A stretch of 64,000 bases of DNA, taken from NCBI RefSeq assembly GCF_000160075.2, contig NZ_KI535340.1:828005-892004 (forward strand), written 5' to 3'. Shown piece after piece: positions 54,201 to 63,864 of the stretch; position 1 is the stretch's first letter; every line of letters starts with the position of its first letter. This stretch comes from Abiotrophia defectiva ATCC 49176 (GTDB lineage: Bacteria > Bacillota > Bacilli > Lactobacillales > Aerococcaceae). Under the pieces are notes generated by a model. It made no database searches. It worked only from the letters and a program-made list of their open reading frames with translations, and had not been told where the DNA came from. The translations under genes and the position numbers were made by a program.

Positions 54201-57200
54201 TGGAACAGTGGTATTGATAGTGTAGGTGAAGACTTCGTCGCTCTTAGCTAGGTCAGCGTGGACTTGGCCGTTAACCTTCTTCTCAATATCAGGCGTGGTT
54301 GGTGGTGGTGTTACTGGTACAATGTTCGATTCTTTGCTGATGTTAGGGTTGTTGTTAACCGTGTATTGAGCCTTGTTCGGTACCTTGACGCCATCTTCGG
54401 TCAGGTAAGGACTCACGTTCAAGTTAGCATCTGCCTTAATCTTAGCAGTGAATTCAATGTGTACTGGTTTACCGTGGAGTTTGACTGCTTGTTCTTGTGT
54501 CAAGTTGACGGTCAAGAGGTCGCCTTCAATCTTCACATCAGTGATTGCTTGATTATCAACAGTTGCCTTAACGCTAGATGCATTACCTGCAAATTCAAGT
54601 GCAGGATCCAGTTTATCGGTTACTGTGAAGGCAATCGCGTTATCCGGTACAGTTGTGTCGAGGGTGTAAGTGAAGACTTCGTCGCGTTTGCCGAGGAGTT
54701 CTTCAAGCTTGTTGTTAACCTTCTTCTCGATGTCCGGAGTGGTTGGTGGTGGTGTTACCGTTACAGGTTCGGTATCTTTATGAAGTTTTGGATCATTGTT
54801 GATATCGTAGCCTGCTTGGTTAGGAACTTTGACGCCATCAGCAGTAATGTGTGGTGTCAAGTCTGCATCGGCTTTAATCTTAGCCTTGAATTCAACCTTG
54901 ACTGCCTTGCCAAACTTGTTCAATACTTGTTGCTTGTCTAAGTCAACAGACAGTTTTTGCCCTTCAATCTTCACATTGGTGATAGTTTCGCCGTCTACTG
55001 TTGCTACGACTGCGGAAGCATCGCCTACGAATTCTAGAGCGTCTACTAGGGTATCAGTAATACCGAAGACAGTTGCGTTCTCTGGAACTGTAGTTTCAAT
55101 GGTGTAAGTAAACTCTTCGTCACGAGCACCTAAGTCTACATGAGCTTGGCCATTTACTTTCTTAGAAATATCAGGGGTGGTTGGTGGTGGCGTTACTGGT
55201 ACTTCATTAGAATCCTTGGTGATGTCAGGATTGTTGTTGATCATGTAGTTGGCCTTGTTAGGAATCTTGACGCCATCATTAGTAATGTAGGCAGCAAGGC
55301 TCGCGCCAGCTTTGATCTTAGCCTTGAAGGTTACCTTCACGCTCTTGCCTGGGTTCTTGGTTACTTGGTCTTGGGTTAATTTCACTACTAAGCGTTTAGT
55401 ATCTTGTTCTTCAGAACCAACAGTCTTCTTAGCGTCAACTGTTTCGACACTTGCTTCGCTAGTTACATCTTTACCATCCAATTCAACGGTCGCAGTGCCA
55501 TCGAATTCCAATACTGGTTCGAGGGTATCGCCGATTTCGAACATGTAGGCATTGTTTGGTACCTGAGTTTCGAGAGTGTAAGTGAAGGACTCTTCGCGTG
55601 TTGCTAAGTTAGCGCTGAAGTCGTTGTTAACTTTCTTCTCGATATCTGGTGTGCTTGGTGGTGGGGTAACTGTTACAGTGTTAGAGTCAACATCTGGACG
55701 ATGGTTGACGCTGTAACGCGCCTTGTTAGGTACACGGGTTACGCCATCAGTTGCATCAATGTATGGAGCTAATTGAGCTGGGGTCAAACCTGCCTTAAGC
55801 TTAGCTTGGAAGGTTACTGTTACAGCTTTCTTAGCGTTATTGATTGCTTGTGCTTCGGTCAATTCCACTTTAAGCGTGCTAGTTGCTGCGTCGAAGGTTA
55901 CTTGACTTGCAGCGATTGCATCGTCACCTAACTTAGCTTCAACTGTGCTTACGTCACCCGCAAGTTCGAGGACAGGATCCAAGGTATCGCTGACTGCAAA
56001 GGCAGTTGCGTTAGCTGGAACAACAGTTTGAATCTTATAAGTAAATGGTGATTCTTGAGTTTCAAGAGTTTCTGCTTGCTTATCGTTAACAGTCTTCTCA
56101 ATCTTCTCTTCGCTTGGTGGTGGTGTTACGGTTACTGGGCTAGACTCTTTCTTGAATTCGTTGTTGATCAAGTATTGAGCCGTGTTAGGCACCTTAATTT
56201 CACCGTTAACGATGTAGGCACTGAGGTTAGCCCCTTGTCTGATCTTAGCCTTGAATTCAACATGGACAGCTTGGCCAGGTTTCTTAGATGCTTGATCTTG
56301 AGACAAGTTGACAGTCAGTACTTGACCGTTGATTTGTACATCAGTGATTGCTTCGCCACCAACTGTTGCAGTAACAGCGGTTGCGTCGCCCACGAATTCC
56401 AACTCAGCCTTGAGTTCATCGGTGATAGTGAAGGTAGCAGCGTTTGTAGGTACTACTGTGTCAATGGTGTAGGTGAATTCAGCTTCTGGCGTTGCCAATT
56501 GCTCATCAACCTTACCGTTAACCTTCTTGTCGAGATCTGGTTGAGAAGGTGGTGGTGTGATATGTACGGTGTTAGAGTCTTTCTCTGGTTGATGGTTGAC
56601 ACTGTATTTAGCAGTGTTAGGAACCATGATGACGTTGTTGTCAATGTAGCCAGAGAGGTCTGAGCCTGGGCGAACTTTGGCGTTGAAGCTCAAGTGGAGA
56701 ACTTTGTCTGCGTTGTTGAGAGCTTCTTCTTCAGTCAAGGTCACAGTCACTTTGCCAGCAGTGTCATCTTTGACAATGTGGTCTGCGCTGAGGTCCTTGC
56801 CATCCAAGGTCGCTGTTGCTTCGCCGTCGAATTGTAATTCAGGCACGAGGGTGTCACTTACATAGAAGGCAGTTGCGTTCTTAGGAACCGTTACGTCAAC
56901 AGTGTAGTTGAAGACTTGGTCAGCCGCATCTAGTTTCTTGTAGTGAGCGCCGTCAACTTTCTTCTCAATGGTTGTTTCAGTTGGCGGTGGAGTTACCGTT
57001 ACACGGTTAGAATCCTTGTCGAATTCTGGTTTGTTGTTGATGTGGTAGGTTGCCTTGTTAGGTACCTTGATGACGCCATTTTCTACGTAGTTACGTAAGT
57101 CAGCATTGTCACGAATCCGTGCTTGGAAGGTGAGTTTAACTGGCTTCTTAGCCATCGCAGCTTGTTCTGGAGTCAAGTTCACAGTCAACAATTGGTCTTG

Positions 57201-60200
57201 AATCGTGATTTGGCTTGCGTCGATAGCAGTACCGTCTACAGTTGCAGATGGTGTGCCTTCGAATTGCAAGACAGGATCTAATTGGTCGGTGATGTTGAAG
57301 ACAGTTGCATTTTCAGGAACAGAAGTTTCAACAGTGTAAGTGAAGACTTCGTTTTCTGCATTCAATGTGTAGTCATCAACGTCGTTAACCTTCTTAGTGA
57401 TGTCAGGACGGGTTGGTGGTGGCGTTACCGTTACTGGCTCAGATTCCTTACGCATGTTAGGTTGGTCGCTGAGGTCGATACGGTAAGCTGCCTTGTTAGG
57501 TACGCGAGTCACGCCATCAGTTTGAGAAATGTATGGCTTCAATTCTTCTAAGGTTACGCCTTCTTTGAAGCGAGCCTTGAAGGTGATGCTTACCTTCTTA
57601 CCAGCTTTAGCTTGTACTTGTTCACGAGACAAGGTCACAGTCAAGAGACGGTCAACCGTTGTCACGTTAGTAATCGCTTCGCCATCAACAGTTGCTTCAA
57701 CTGGAGTGCTACTGAATTGAAGAACTGGCTCGATTGTATCGGTCACTTCAAATTCAGTTGCGTTTGTAGGAACGAGGGTTTCTACCTTGTAAGTGAATTC
57801 TTCTTCTGGCGTTAATACGTCATAGTGAGTTGTGTCATTTACAGTCTTAGTGATTTCTGGCGTTGTAGGTGGTGGTGTTACCGTTACTGGTTTAGACTTC
57901 ACCTTCAAGTCAGGGTTGTCATTAATATGGTAAGAACCTTCGTTAGGAACCTTGGTGCGGCCATCTGTCTTATCGATGTACTTGTCTAAGTTTGCGTTCT
58001 CACGGATCTTAGCCTTGAATTCGATATGGATTGCCTTACCAGCGTTCTTCAAGACTTCTTCTGCAGTGAATTTCACGCTCAAGGTTTGACCTGTCTTGGT
58101 GATTTCACCAGCGGTTTGGACGCCGTCGACTGTTGCCACTACGTCGCCTGTACCAAAGTCTAATTCGTCTACTAAAGTATCGGTTACTGTCATAGCCGTA
58201 ATGTTACGTGGCATTTCAGTATCGAGTTTGTAGGTGAATTCTTCGCCGTCAGCCTTCAATTGATAGCTTTCTGCATCGTTAACAGTTTTCTTCAAGTCTG
58301 GCTTGGTTGGCGGAGGAGTTACTGTTACAGTGTTAGATTCAACATCTGGAACGTTAGGAATGTTGACACCATAAGATGCCTTGTTAGGCACGCGTTCAGT
58401 GCCGTCTTCTGCGGTCGTGTAGCTAGACAAGTCCGCATCTGCCTTGATAGCAGCTTTGAAGGTTACAACTACTTCTTTTTCAGCTGATTTCAAGACTTCT
58501 TCTTGAGTTAAGGCTACCGTTACGACTTGACGGTCGCCGTCAGCTTCGACCTTGATTTGGTCAGCAGCGATTGCCTTGCCATCTAAGGTTGCTGTTACAT
58601 TGCCTTTAACTTCTAAGACTGGTTCAAGACGGTCAGTTACCTTGAATTCAGTGATGTTGCGTGGAACCTTGGTCTTAACAACATATTCGAATTCTTCAGC
58701 CTTGTCATTGAGTTGGGCATGTTCTGCACCATTGACAGTCTTAGTGATTGGTGGAGTGGTTGGTGGTGGCGTTACTGTTACTGGTTCTGATTCCTTGAAG
58801 ATGTTCGGATCATCGTTAACGATGTACTTCGCGGTGTTAGGAACTTTCTCAGTGTTGTCATCTGCGGTACGATAGTCTGTTAAGTCTGCGTTAGCGCGGA
58901 TGATTGCCTTAAATTCAACGTGAACTGGTTTGCCAGCTTTAACAGCTTCGTCACGAGTGAATTTGACAGTCAAGGTTTGACCGTTCTTAGTGATTTCACC
59001 AGCAGTTTGTACGCCATCTACGGTTGCAATCACGTCGCCAGAACCGAAGTCTAAAACAGGTTTGAGTTCATCAGTTACAGTGAAGGCTGTTGCGTTTTGT
59101 GGGATGGTTGTATCAATCTTATAGGTGAATTCTTCGCCGGCAGCTTGTAATTGGTAATGACTTGCATCATTAACCGTCTTAGTGATAGCTGGCGTTGATG
59201 GTGGAGGCGTTACAGTGACTGGATCAGATTCAACTTCTGGCTTGTTGTCTACTTGGAAGGAAGCCTTGTTAGGAACCTTAACAGTAGGGTCAGCAGCTGA
59301 AGAGTAAGCAGAGAGATCTGCATTGTCCTTGATCTTAGCATTGAATTGTACGTGAACTGGTTTTTCAGCGTTCTTCAATACTTGTTCTTCAGTCAAGGTA
59401 ACCGTAATCTTCTGACGAGTCTTGCCGTCTACGTCCACATCTTCAATTGTGATTTGGCTTGATGGAATTTCAGTACCATCGATGTTAGCAGTGACTGAAC
59501 CGTCTACTTGTAAGACATGTTCCAAAGTATCCAATACGCGGAATGCCTTAGCATTACGTGGAACTGTGGTGTCAATCTTATAGGTAAATGGAGTGGTTGC
59601 AGTTGCTAATTGATCTGCCGCCTTGTCATTAACTGTCTTCTTGATAGCAGGAGTTGATGGTGGTGGCGTTACGGTAACCGGCTTGGTTTCTTTCTCAAGT
59701 TTAGGGTTATCGTTGATTTGGAATTTAGCTGTGTTAGGAACTTTTTCAGTGCCGTCTTCAGCAGAGCGGTAAGCTTCTAAGTTAGCACCGTCAACAATCT
59801 TAGCTTGGAATTCTACGTGGACTGGTTTGTCTTGGTAGTCTTTCAATTCTTGTTCGTTGAGGGTTACAGTTAAAGTCTTACCAGATACAGTGATTTGGCT
59901 AGCCGCGATTTGGTGGCCGTCAACTGTTGCTGTTGCAGTCCCTACAAATTCGAGAACGTCTTTGAGTTCGTCGGTGATCTTGAAGGCAGTTGCGTTGAAC
60001 GGAACCTTGGTGTCGATCTTGTAGGTGAATGGCTCTTCTGGAGTTGCTAATTGATAATGCTCTACGTCATTAACTGTCTTCGAAATATCTGGAGTGGTTG
60101 GTGGTGGTGTTACAGTTACCGGTGGGGTCGGTGGTGTTTCACGAGGCACCCCGCCATCAGCAGGATTATTATAGTAGACAGTTGCTTGGTTAGGAATCTT

Positions 60201-63200
60201 CTTATCAGTAACGCCATCTTTTACTTTGGCTGGGATTACTAATTCGATTTCTGTACCAGCTGTCAAGTTAGCGAATTGGCCGGCCTTGACTTCAGCTGTT
60301 ACGGTGTTGGTTGCTGCATCGTAAGTTACAGTGAACTTGTCAGCATTCGGCCCTTCAATATGAGCTGATTGGCCAGGTTGTAATTCAAGGCGGTTATCTA
60401 AGGTATCTTTGAAGCCCCATTGCGTGTAGTTTTCAATGTTACCTGGTAATTTAGCCTTGATGTTGTAAGTGTAGGCATTTTCTTCTGCACTTGGGATCAC
60501 CAAGTCATCGAGGTTACCATTAATCTTCTTAGTTGGGCCTGATGGTGGTGGTGTTACGGTAACAGGTGGTGTGGTGATTTCTTTTGGATCACCTGTTGCA
60601 TTTTGCTTGTTGTAAAGCACTGTCGCCGTGTTAGGAATCTTAGCTGAAGTTTCGCCATCCTTAATCTTAGCTGGGATGACTAATTCAACTACAGACTTGC
60701 CTGCGATTTGGCCAAAGGCATCAGACTTCATAGTTGCAGTGATGGTGCGAGTTGCTGCATCGTATGCCACGTCGAAGTACTTAGCGTCTTCACCTTTAAT
60801 AGAAGGTTGTTGACCAGCTTGCAATTCTAAACGCTCATCAAGGACATCCTTAATTACGTAAGTACCATAGTCACGGATGTTACCTGGCAAGGTAGTCTTG
60901 ATGTTGTAGTTGTATCTGTTTTCTTCCCATGATGGGATGTAGAGGTCGTCTAAGGTATCGTTAATCTTCTTAGCGATTGCTGGCTCGTCCGGAGTAACCG
61001 TTACAACTTCTGACTTCTTAGGAGCCTTGTTGTCGAGCGTTACGCTAGCATCGTTAGGAATCTTAACTACGCCGTTAGCATCCTTGAAGCGATCAAGGTT
61101 GGCATCTTGGCGGATCTTAGCCTTGATTTGGATGTGGATTTCGGCTGGACCTAGGTTACCCTTGTTAGCACGGTTGATGGTGTTGTTGAGGGTACGTGTA
61201 ATGTCCGCTTTATTTACCTGCATGGTAACCTTGTTGCCGCTGACTGAGATAAACTTCTCGAGCGCTTTAACTGGTTTACCGTTAACCATTACTTCAATGT
61301 CATGACCGTGTGGTTTGGCACCGCTCTTGACTACTTCTAGTTCAGGTACTAATTCATCTTCTACTAAGAACTTGTCAGCAAGGCCTGGCCATGCCACCTT
61401 AACATCGTAGTAGTATTCGTCGTCGCGTAATGGTAAGTCATAGTGCTCGGCACCTTGTTCTACCGTTTGGCTAGCGCCACGAACCTTCTTAGTAATAGTC
61501 GTTTCGGTTGGTGGTACTACGAAGACGCTGTTAGAACGACGAACGTTGGTACCTTCAGAGTCAGGAGTGTTAGACTCCCCGTTCCACATGATTTGACCTT
61601 GGTTCAAGACCCCAAGACCATCGTTTTCTTGAAGGATCTTAATGTATTCCTTCTGGTTAACATCAAATGGATATTGATCGTTGAAGCGCGCCTTGATGTG
61701 GAGTTGGTAACGTGCCCACTTGTGGCCACCCCATTCCCCTTCATTGACGCTCTCAGTCTTAATACCTGGCTTCTTAGGAATATCCGCAATAACGGTGGTT
61801 CCCATGTTACCTTCTTGGTCGGCTTCTTGAACCTGACGAATCGTGAAGTCGTCGAGACGGTTACCATTCATGTCAGTTACATAAGCTTCTTGTACTAAGA
61901 GACGGTAGTTAACACGGTCAACCAAGATTGGGTTTTTCTTGAAGTTCAACGGCGCGTTGTTCATACGGTAAGTAACCGTATATTCGAATGGCTCGTGAAC
62001 TGTGCCTAAGTTAGCCGCATAGGCTTTCTTATAGGTAATGATTGGGTCATCGATTTGACCTTGGTCATTACTTGCATCGCCATCAGTGATGGTCTTAGAA
62101 AGTGATGGGTAACAGTAGGACAGGTCATTAACTTTGACTGTTTGTTTGTCTTTAGAACCAATTTGGGTTGTGCTGTATTCCCCAACAGAGAATTTACCTA
62201 CCAATTGACCGACTTCACGTTCAACTTCACTTGGTGTATAGTCGTCACCTGGTTCTTCTTCTTCATCTTCATTGGTCGGTGGTGCAGTTTCGGTACGCAC
62301 TAATTCATAGTCGAATTTGTTAGACCCTGGGTTGAAGGCCGCATCCGGAACAGAAATCTTAACGTTGTTACCTTCCTGCGTTACTGTACCACGGATTTCT
62401 TTTTCTTTATCAGTGACTGTTTCTACAATTTTCTTGCCGTTAATGGAGACACTCTTAACCTTGTAGCCATCCGTGATGGTGAAGTCACCTTTTACGTCTT
62501 CCTTAACTAAGGCAGCCCCTACCGATTCAAGGACCTTGTTAGCGAAGACATTGATATCATTTTGTTCGTTAACATAGAAGGTAGCATTCTTCCCGTTAAC
62601 AACTTTGTCTGGTGAGGCCATGCTACGCAAGGTGGTAGAGAAGATTTCTTGTACCGAACGGTTGTCACCGAAGTTAACGTTGGTATGACCAAAACCTTCC
62701 TTATAAGTACGCCCATATTGACCGTTCCCGGTGAAGCCTTTTACATCTTCCCAGAAACCAATAACGACTGAACCTTCAGGACCAACTGCTGCTTTGAGTT
62801 GTTCCCCAGCGCGCTTTAATTCTTCTGCACGAGCTAAGATATTTTGGCTGGCTTCCATATAGAGCCAGTCTTCTGTCAAGTTCCAGTCACGCATCAATTG
62901 ATACATGCGGGCACCACTATATTCGATGGCAACTTTACCATTGGCAAGGCGTTTCCCGTTGGCTACCCCGTCAGTGATCAGAAGGAAGACTGTCTTACGA
63001 CCATTTTCCATCCCACCTTGGGAGGCTTGAACTTGTGAACTATAACGAGTCATGATGTCTTCCAAGGCTGGTACTGTTGGTGTACCACCTTCGGTTACCA
63101 TATTGTTGATGAAGTCTTGAATTTCACTCGGATTGTTAGACAAGCTTGTGTTATTGATTCGATAGGAGGTTCCATCATATTTTTCGTAGACTGGATTGTC

Positions 63201-63716
63201 TGTAAAGTTACTATCAGGGTTATAACCCGGATAGGCACGACGCCATGAGTCATAGACGCTGCTAGTATCCCAACGGTCATAAGTGACCTTTCCGTCTAAC
63301 CCTTGGAAGGTTGCAACCATGACACGGTCAGTGGTCTTAGGGTTGTCAGTGAAGACCAGACGTGGATGATCTGGATCGTATTGGGTCGATGGCACTGGTG
63401 TAGTCAATTCGCGCAAGGCGTTTTGGACGCCACCAATGGTGTTCTTGAAGGAACCAGATGTATCCTGCAGAATAACCAAGTCAATTGGCTTCCGTGGTAC
63501 GGACCATTCGGTATCTTGCGTTTTGTTGATGAAGAGGTCACACCCATCCTGACGAATGGTAGTCTGACTATCTCCTGACTGAATTTCTCGAACATTGTTA
63601 TTGTTCTGCGCATGCACTACATGCCCTGGTTGAATGAGGCCTTGAAATACCGACAAGACCATCATTAACACGAACAGTATCGAGAAACCCTTTCTAAGAT
63701 TTTCTTTGTGCTTCAT
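51213..63716 (-). CDS. Giant LPXTG-anchored adhesin: vWA head, about 20 fimbrial D2-type isopeptide domains, coiled coil
   Basis: The 4167-residue protein has a signal peptide (cleavage near VVHAQ, residue 37). Residues about 75-400 form a von Willebrand A domain with MIDAS Asp85-x-Ser87-x-Ser89 (LQDTSGS), a TPT loop and LLITDG, so a metal-dependent ligand-binding head. An acidic linker and one more beta domain follow. From about 738 to 3738 there are 20 tandem domains of about 150 residues, each starting x-I-x-K-x-V-N and ending V-P-N-x-A...TVTPPPTTP; the Lys and Asn match isopeptide-forming fimbrial D2 domains. A 21st domain is split by a charged/Ala-rich coiled coil (3810-4018). A Pro-rich wall segment, LPATG (4134-4138), membrane helix and RKRQDA end it. 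ATG 63716 follows AGAGGGG. It needs a sortase, not in this window. Confidence 0.93.
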   Translation of the reverse strand: MKHKENLRKGFSILFVLMMVLSVFQGLIQPGHVVHAQNNNNVREIQSGDSQTTIRQDGCDLFINKTQDTEWSVPRKPIDLVILQDTSGSFKNTIGGVQNALRELTTPVPSTQYDPDHPRLVFTDNPKTTDRVMVATFQGLDGKVTYDRWDTSSVYDSWRRAYPGYNPDSNFTDNPVYEKYDGTSYRINNTSLSNNPSEIQDFINNMVTEGGTPTVPALEDIMTRYSSQVQASQGGMENGRKTVFLLITDGVANGKRLANGKVAIEYSGARMYQLMRDWNLTEDWLYMEASQNILARAEELKRAGEQLKAAVGPEGSVVIGFWEDVKGFTGNGQYGRTYKEGFGHTNVNFGDNRSVQEIFSTTLRSMASPDKVVNGKNATFYVNEQNDINVFANKVLESVGAALVKEDVKGDFTITDGYKVKSVSINGKKIVETVTDKEKEIRGTVTQEGNNVKISVPDAAFNPGSNKFDYELVRTETAPPTNEDEEEEPGDDYTPSEVEREVGQLVGKFSVGEYSTTQIGSKDKQTVKVNDLSYCYPSLSKTITDGDASNDQGQIDDPIITYKKAYAANLGTVHEPFEYTVTYRMNNAPLNFKKNPILVDRVNYRLLVQEAYVTDMNGNRLDDFTIRQVQEADQEGNMGTTVIADIPKKPGIKTESVNEGEWGGHKWARYQLHIKARFNDQYPFDVNQKEYIKILQENDGLGVLNQGQIMWNGESNTPDSEGTNVRRSNSVFVVPPTETTITKKVRGASQTVEQGAEHYDLPLRDDEYYYDVKVAWPGLADKFLVEDELVPELEVVKSGAKPHGHDIEVMVNGKPVKALEKFISVSGNKVTMQVNKADITRTLNNTINRANKGNLGPAEIHIQIKAKIRQDANLDRFKDANGVVKIPNDASVTLDNKAPKKSEVVTVTPDEPAIAKKINDTLDDLYIPSWEENRYNYNIKTTLPGNIRDYGTYVIKDVLDERLELQAGQQPSIKGEDAKYFDVAYDAATRTITATMKSDAFGQIAGKSVVELVIPAKIKDGETSAKIPNTATVLYNKQNATGDPKEITTPPVTVTPPPSGPTKKINGNLDDLVIPSAEENAYTYNIKAKLPGNIENYTQWGFKDTLDNRLELQPGQSAHIEGPNADKFTVTYDAATNTVTAEVKAGQFANLTAGTEIELVIPAKVKDGVTDKKIPNQATVYYNNPADGGVPRETPPTPPVTVTPPPTTPDISKTVNDVEHYQLATPEEPFTYKIDTKVPFNATAFKITDELKDVLEFVGTATATVDGHQIAASQITVSGKTLTVTLNEQELKDYQDKPVHVEFQAKIVDGANLEAYRSAEDGTEKVPNTAKFQINDNPKLEKETKPVTVTPPPSTPAIKKTVNDKAADQLATATTPFTYKIDTTVPRNAKAFRVLDTLEHVLQVDGSVTANIDGTEIPSSQITIEDVDVDGKTRQKITVTLTEEQVLKNAEKPVHVQFNAKIKDNADLSAYSSAADPTVKVPNKASFQVDNKPEVESDPVTVTPPPSTPAITKTVNDASHYQLQAAGEEFTYKIDTTIPQNATAFTVTDELKPVLDFGSGDVIATVDGVQTAGEITKNGQTLTVKFTRDEAVKAGKPVHVEFKAIIRANADLTDYRTADDNTEKVPNTAKYIVNDDPNIFKESEPVTVTPPPTTPPITKTVNGAEHAQLNDKAEEFEYVVKTKVPRNITEFKVTDRLEPVLEVKGNVTATLDGKAIAADQIKVEADGDRQVVTVALTQEEVLKSAEKEVVVTFKAAIKADADLSSYTTAEDGTERVPNKASYGVNIPNVPDVESNTVTVTPPPTKPDLKKTVNDAESYQLKADGEEFTYKLDTEMPRNITAMTVTDTLVDELDFGTGDVVATVDGVQTAGEITKTGQTLSVKFTAEEVLKNAGKAIHIEFKAKIRENANLDKYIDKTDGRTKVPNEGSYHINDNPDLKVKSKPVTVTPPPTTPEITKTVNDTTHYDVLTPEEEFTYKVETLVPTNATEFEVTDTIEPVLQFSSTPVEATVDGEAITNVTTVDRLLTVTLSREQVQAKAGKKVSITFKARFKEGVTLEELKPYISQTDGVTRVPNKAAYRIDLSDQPNMRKESEPVTVTPPPTRPDITKKVNDVDDYTLNAENEVFTYTVETSVPENATVFNITDQLDPVLQFEGTPSATVDGTAIDASQITIQDQLLTVNLTPEQAAMAKKPVKLTFQARIRDNADLRNYVENGVIKVPNKATYHINNKPEFDKDSNRVTVTPPPTETTIEKKVDGAHYKKLDAADQVFNYTVDVTVPKNATAFYVSDTLVPELQFDGEATATLDGKDLSADHIVKDDTAGKVTVTLTEEEALNNADKVLHLSFNAKVRPGSDLSGYIDNNVIMVPNTAKYSVNHQPEKDSNTVHITPPPSQPDLDKKVNGKVDEQLATPEAEFTYTIDTVVPTNAATFTITDELKAELEFVGDATAVTATVGGEAITDVQINGQVLTVNLSQDQASKKPGQAVHVEFKAKIRQGANLSAYIVNGEIKVPNTAQYLINNEFKKESSPVTVTPPPSEEKIEKTVNDKQAETLETQESPFTYKIQTVVPANATAFAVSDTLDPVLELAGDVSTVEAKLGDDAIAASQVTFDAATSTLKVELTEAQAINNAKKAVTVTFQAKLKAGLTPAQLAPYIDATDGVTRVPNKARYSVNHRPDVDSNTVTVTPPPSTPDIEKKVNNDFSANLATREESFTYTLETQVPNNAYMFEIGDTLEPVLEFDGTATVELDGKDVTSEASVETVDAKKTVGSEEQDTKRLVVKLTQDQVTKNPGKSVKVTFKAKIKAGASLAAYITNDGVKIPNKANYMINNNPDITKDSNEVPVTPPPTTPDISKKVNGQAHVDLGARDEEFTYTIETTVPENATVFGITDTLVDALEFVGDASAVVATVDGETITNVKIEGQKLSVDLDKQQVLNKFGKAVKVEFKAKIKADADLTPHITADGVKVPNQAGYDINNDPKLHKDTEPVTVTPPPTTPDIEKKVNNKLEELLGKRDEVFTYTLDTTVPDNAIAFTVTDKLDPALEFAGNASSVKATVDNQAITDVKIEGDLLTVNLTQEQAVKLHGKPVHIEFTAKIKADANLNVSPYLTEDGVKVPNKAQYTVNNNPNISKESNIVPVTPPPTTPDIEKKVNGQVHADLAKSDEVFTYTINTTVPENATVFGITDTLVDALEFVGDASSVTATVDGEAITDVKIEGQTLKVNLAKTQVVNKFGKAVTVEFKAKIKADADLTPHITADGVRVPNRASYDIDNNPKIHKDSEPVTVTPPPTTPDIEKKVNNAYEAMLASHDETFTYTIDTTVPMNATAFTVTDTLVDVLEFVDTPTATVDGQAITDVQTSGQTLTVNLSKEQAINLHGKPVNVTFKAKIKAGANLNPYIVGNAGEPGNIKIPNKASYMINNDPNIRKDSNEVPVTPPPTTPDLEKKVNDADSAYLTAKEEVFTYSLDTVVPTAATAFAVLDKLEPVLEFVDKDQVVATLNGQVLDNSHITIMGQTIRVALTQEEVTSNAGKPVHIEFKAKIKEDADLTPYMTGQEDPRVPNKAQYIINNNPDLVKDSNEVPVVPPTKPDEPNITKAVNDQDAYQLKAVNEEFTYTITTAVPTNAHAFNVSDTLEPVLEFVGQAEVSANFAPLADTDYQVVQDGQYLFVQFSKEFVKANANAPIQIKFKAKIRDGADLTLYNTSGTPSVPNKASYMINNDPKLQKDSNIVPVTPPGPPTTPPGQKEIYTESGTTPDADNRLELQSENEVFRYEVKAKQDFIPANSFHKQMKITDVLESVLGVQRASVKIDSEKVDMDQALPELKELKDKLEDNEKKLKKLKGEDAASSSESSSAAPVASEPTVDPALQNARVAELEGQLAAAQATAQEKAQALAGLNEQLAATPEDQAEVRANLQAQVEAASAAQAEANAAVQSLTAQLESARAAAQAVAGDNSVITSQLTPEGQEETPEQIAERVKGFEKLIKELKEQIKEYEDGKDSLDAEKGKKYQAIKDFNEAIENRNKVTGELTDESIAKLGELKVVGNQVTFEITNEYVLKLLEGRNIRLVIYATITDIDRARKEYLADPNNGYVPNKATVEFDHTPEVTNIVYVKPYTPPTPPQTPPTPPTISIPPANPGPELPATGEVTNIGAILAGFLMTLAGGYLTFRKRQDA
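52503..61505 (-). repeat. Tandem array of about 20 domain repeats inside the adhesin gene
   Basis: Each unit is about 450 bp and ends in a conserved TVTPPPTTP or VPVTPPPTT linker. Most units differ at DNA level, but the pair at about 54297-55175 and the pair at about 53412-54296 are alike as two-domain blocks, which shows recent duplication of a two-domain unit. Confidence 0.88.
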
Positions 63717-63864
63717 TATTTATATCCCCTCTTTCTAAATATTAGAACATCCTTGCGATGTTATCTAAATTAGTGGGGTCCTTGTCATAATCAACAAGGA
63801 CTTTTCACTAATTAATGGTCACGAGCCAAAATTAACATCGCTACGTCGTTCTAATGAAGCTACA
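63717..63864 (-). other. Gap between two LPXTG genes with a long stem-loop
   Basis: AATTAGTG (63768-63775) and CACTAATT (63806-63813) enclose GTCCTTGT (63778-63785) and ACAAGGAC (63794-63801), forming a two-part stem of 16 bp in total. A second inverted repeat AACATCC..GATGTT lies at 63746-63762. On the minus strand no U-tract follows the large stem, so it may be part of the adhesin mRNA leader rather than a terminator. No convincing -35/-10 pair was found. Confidence 0.5.
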
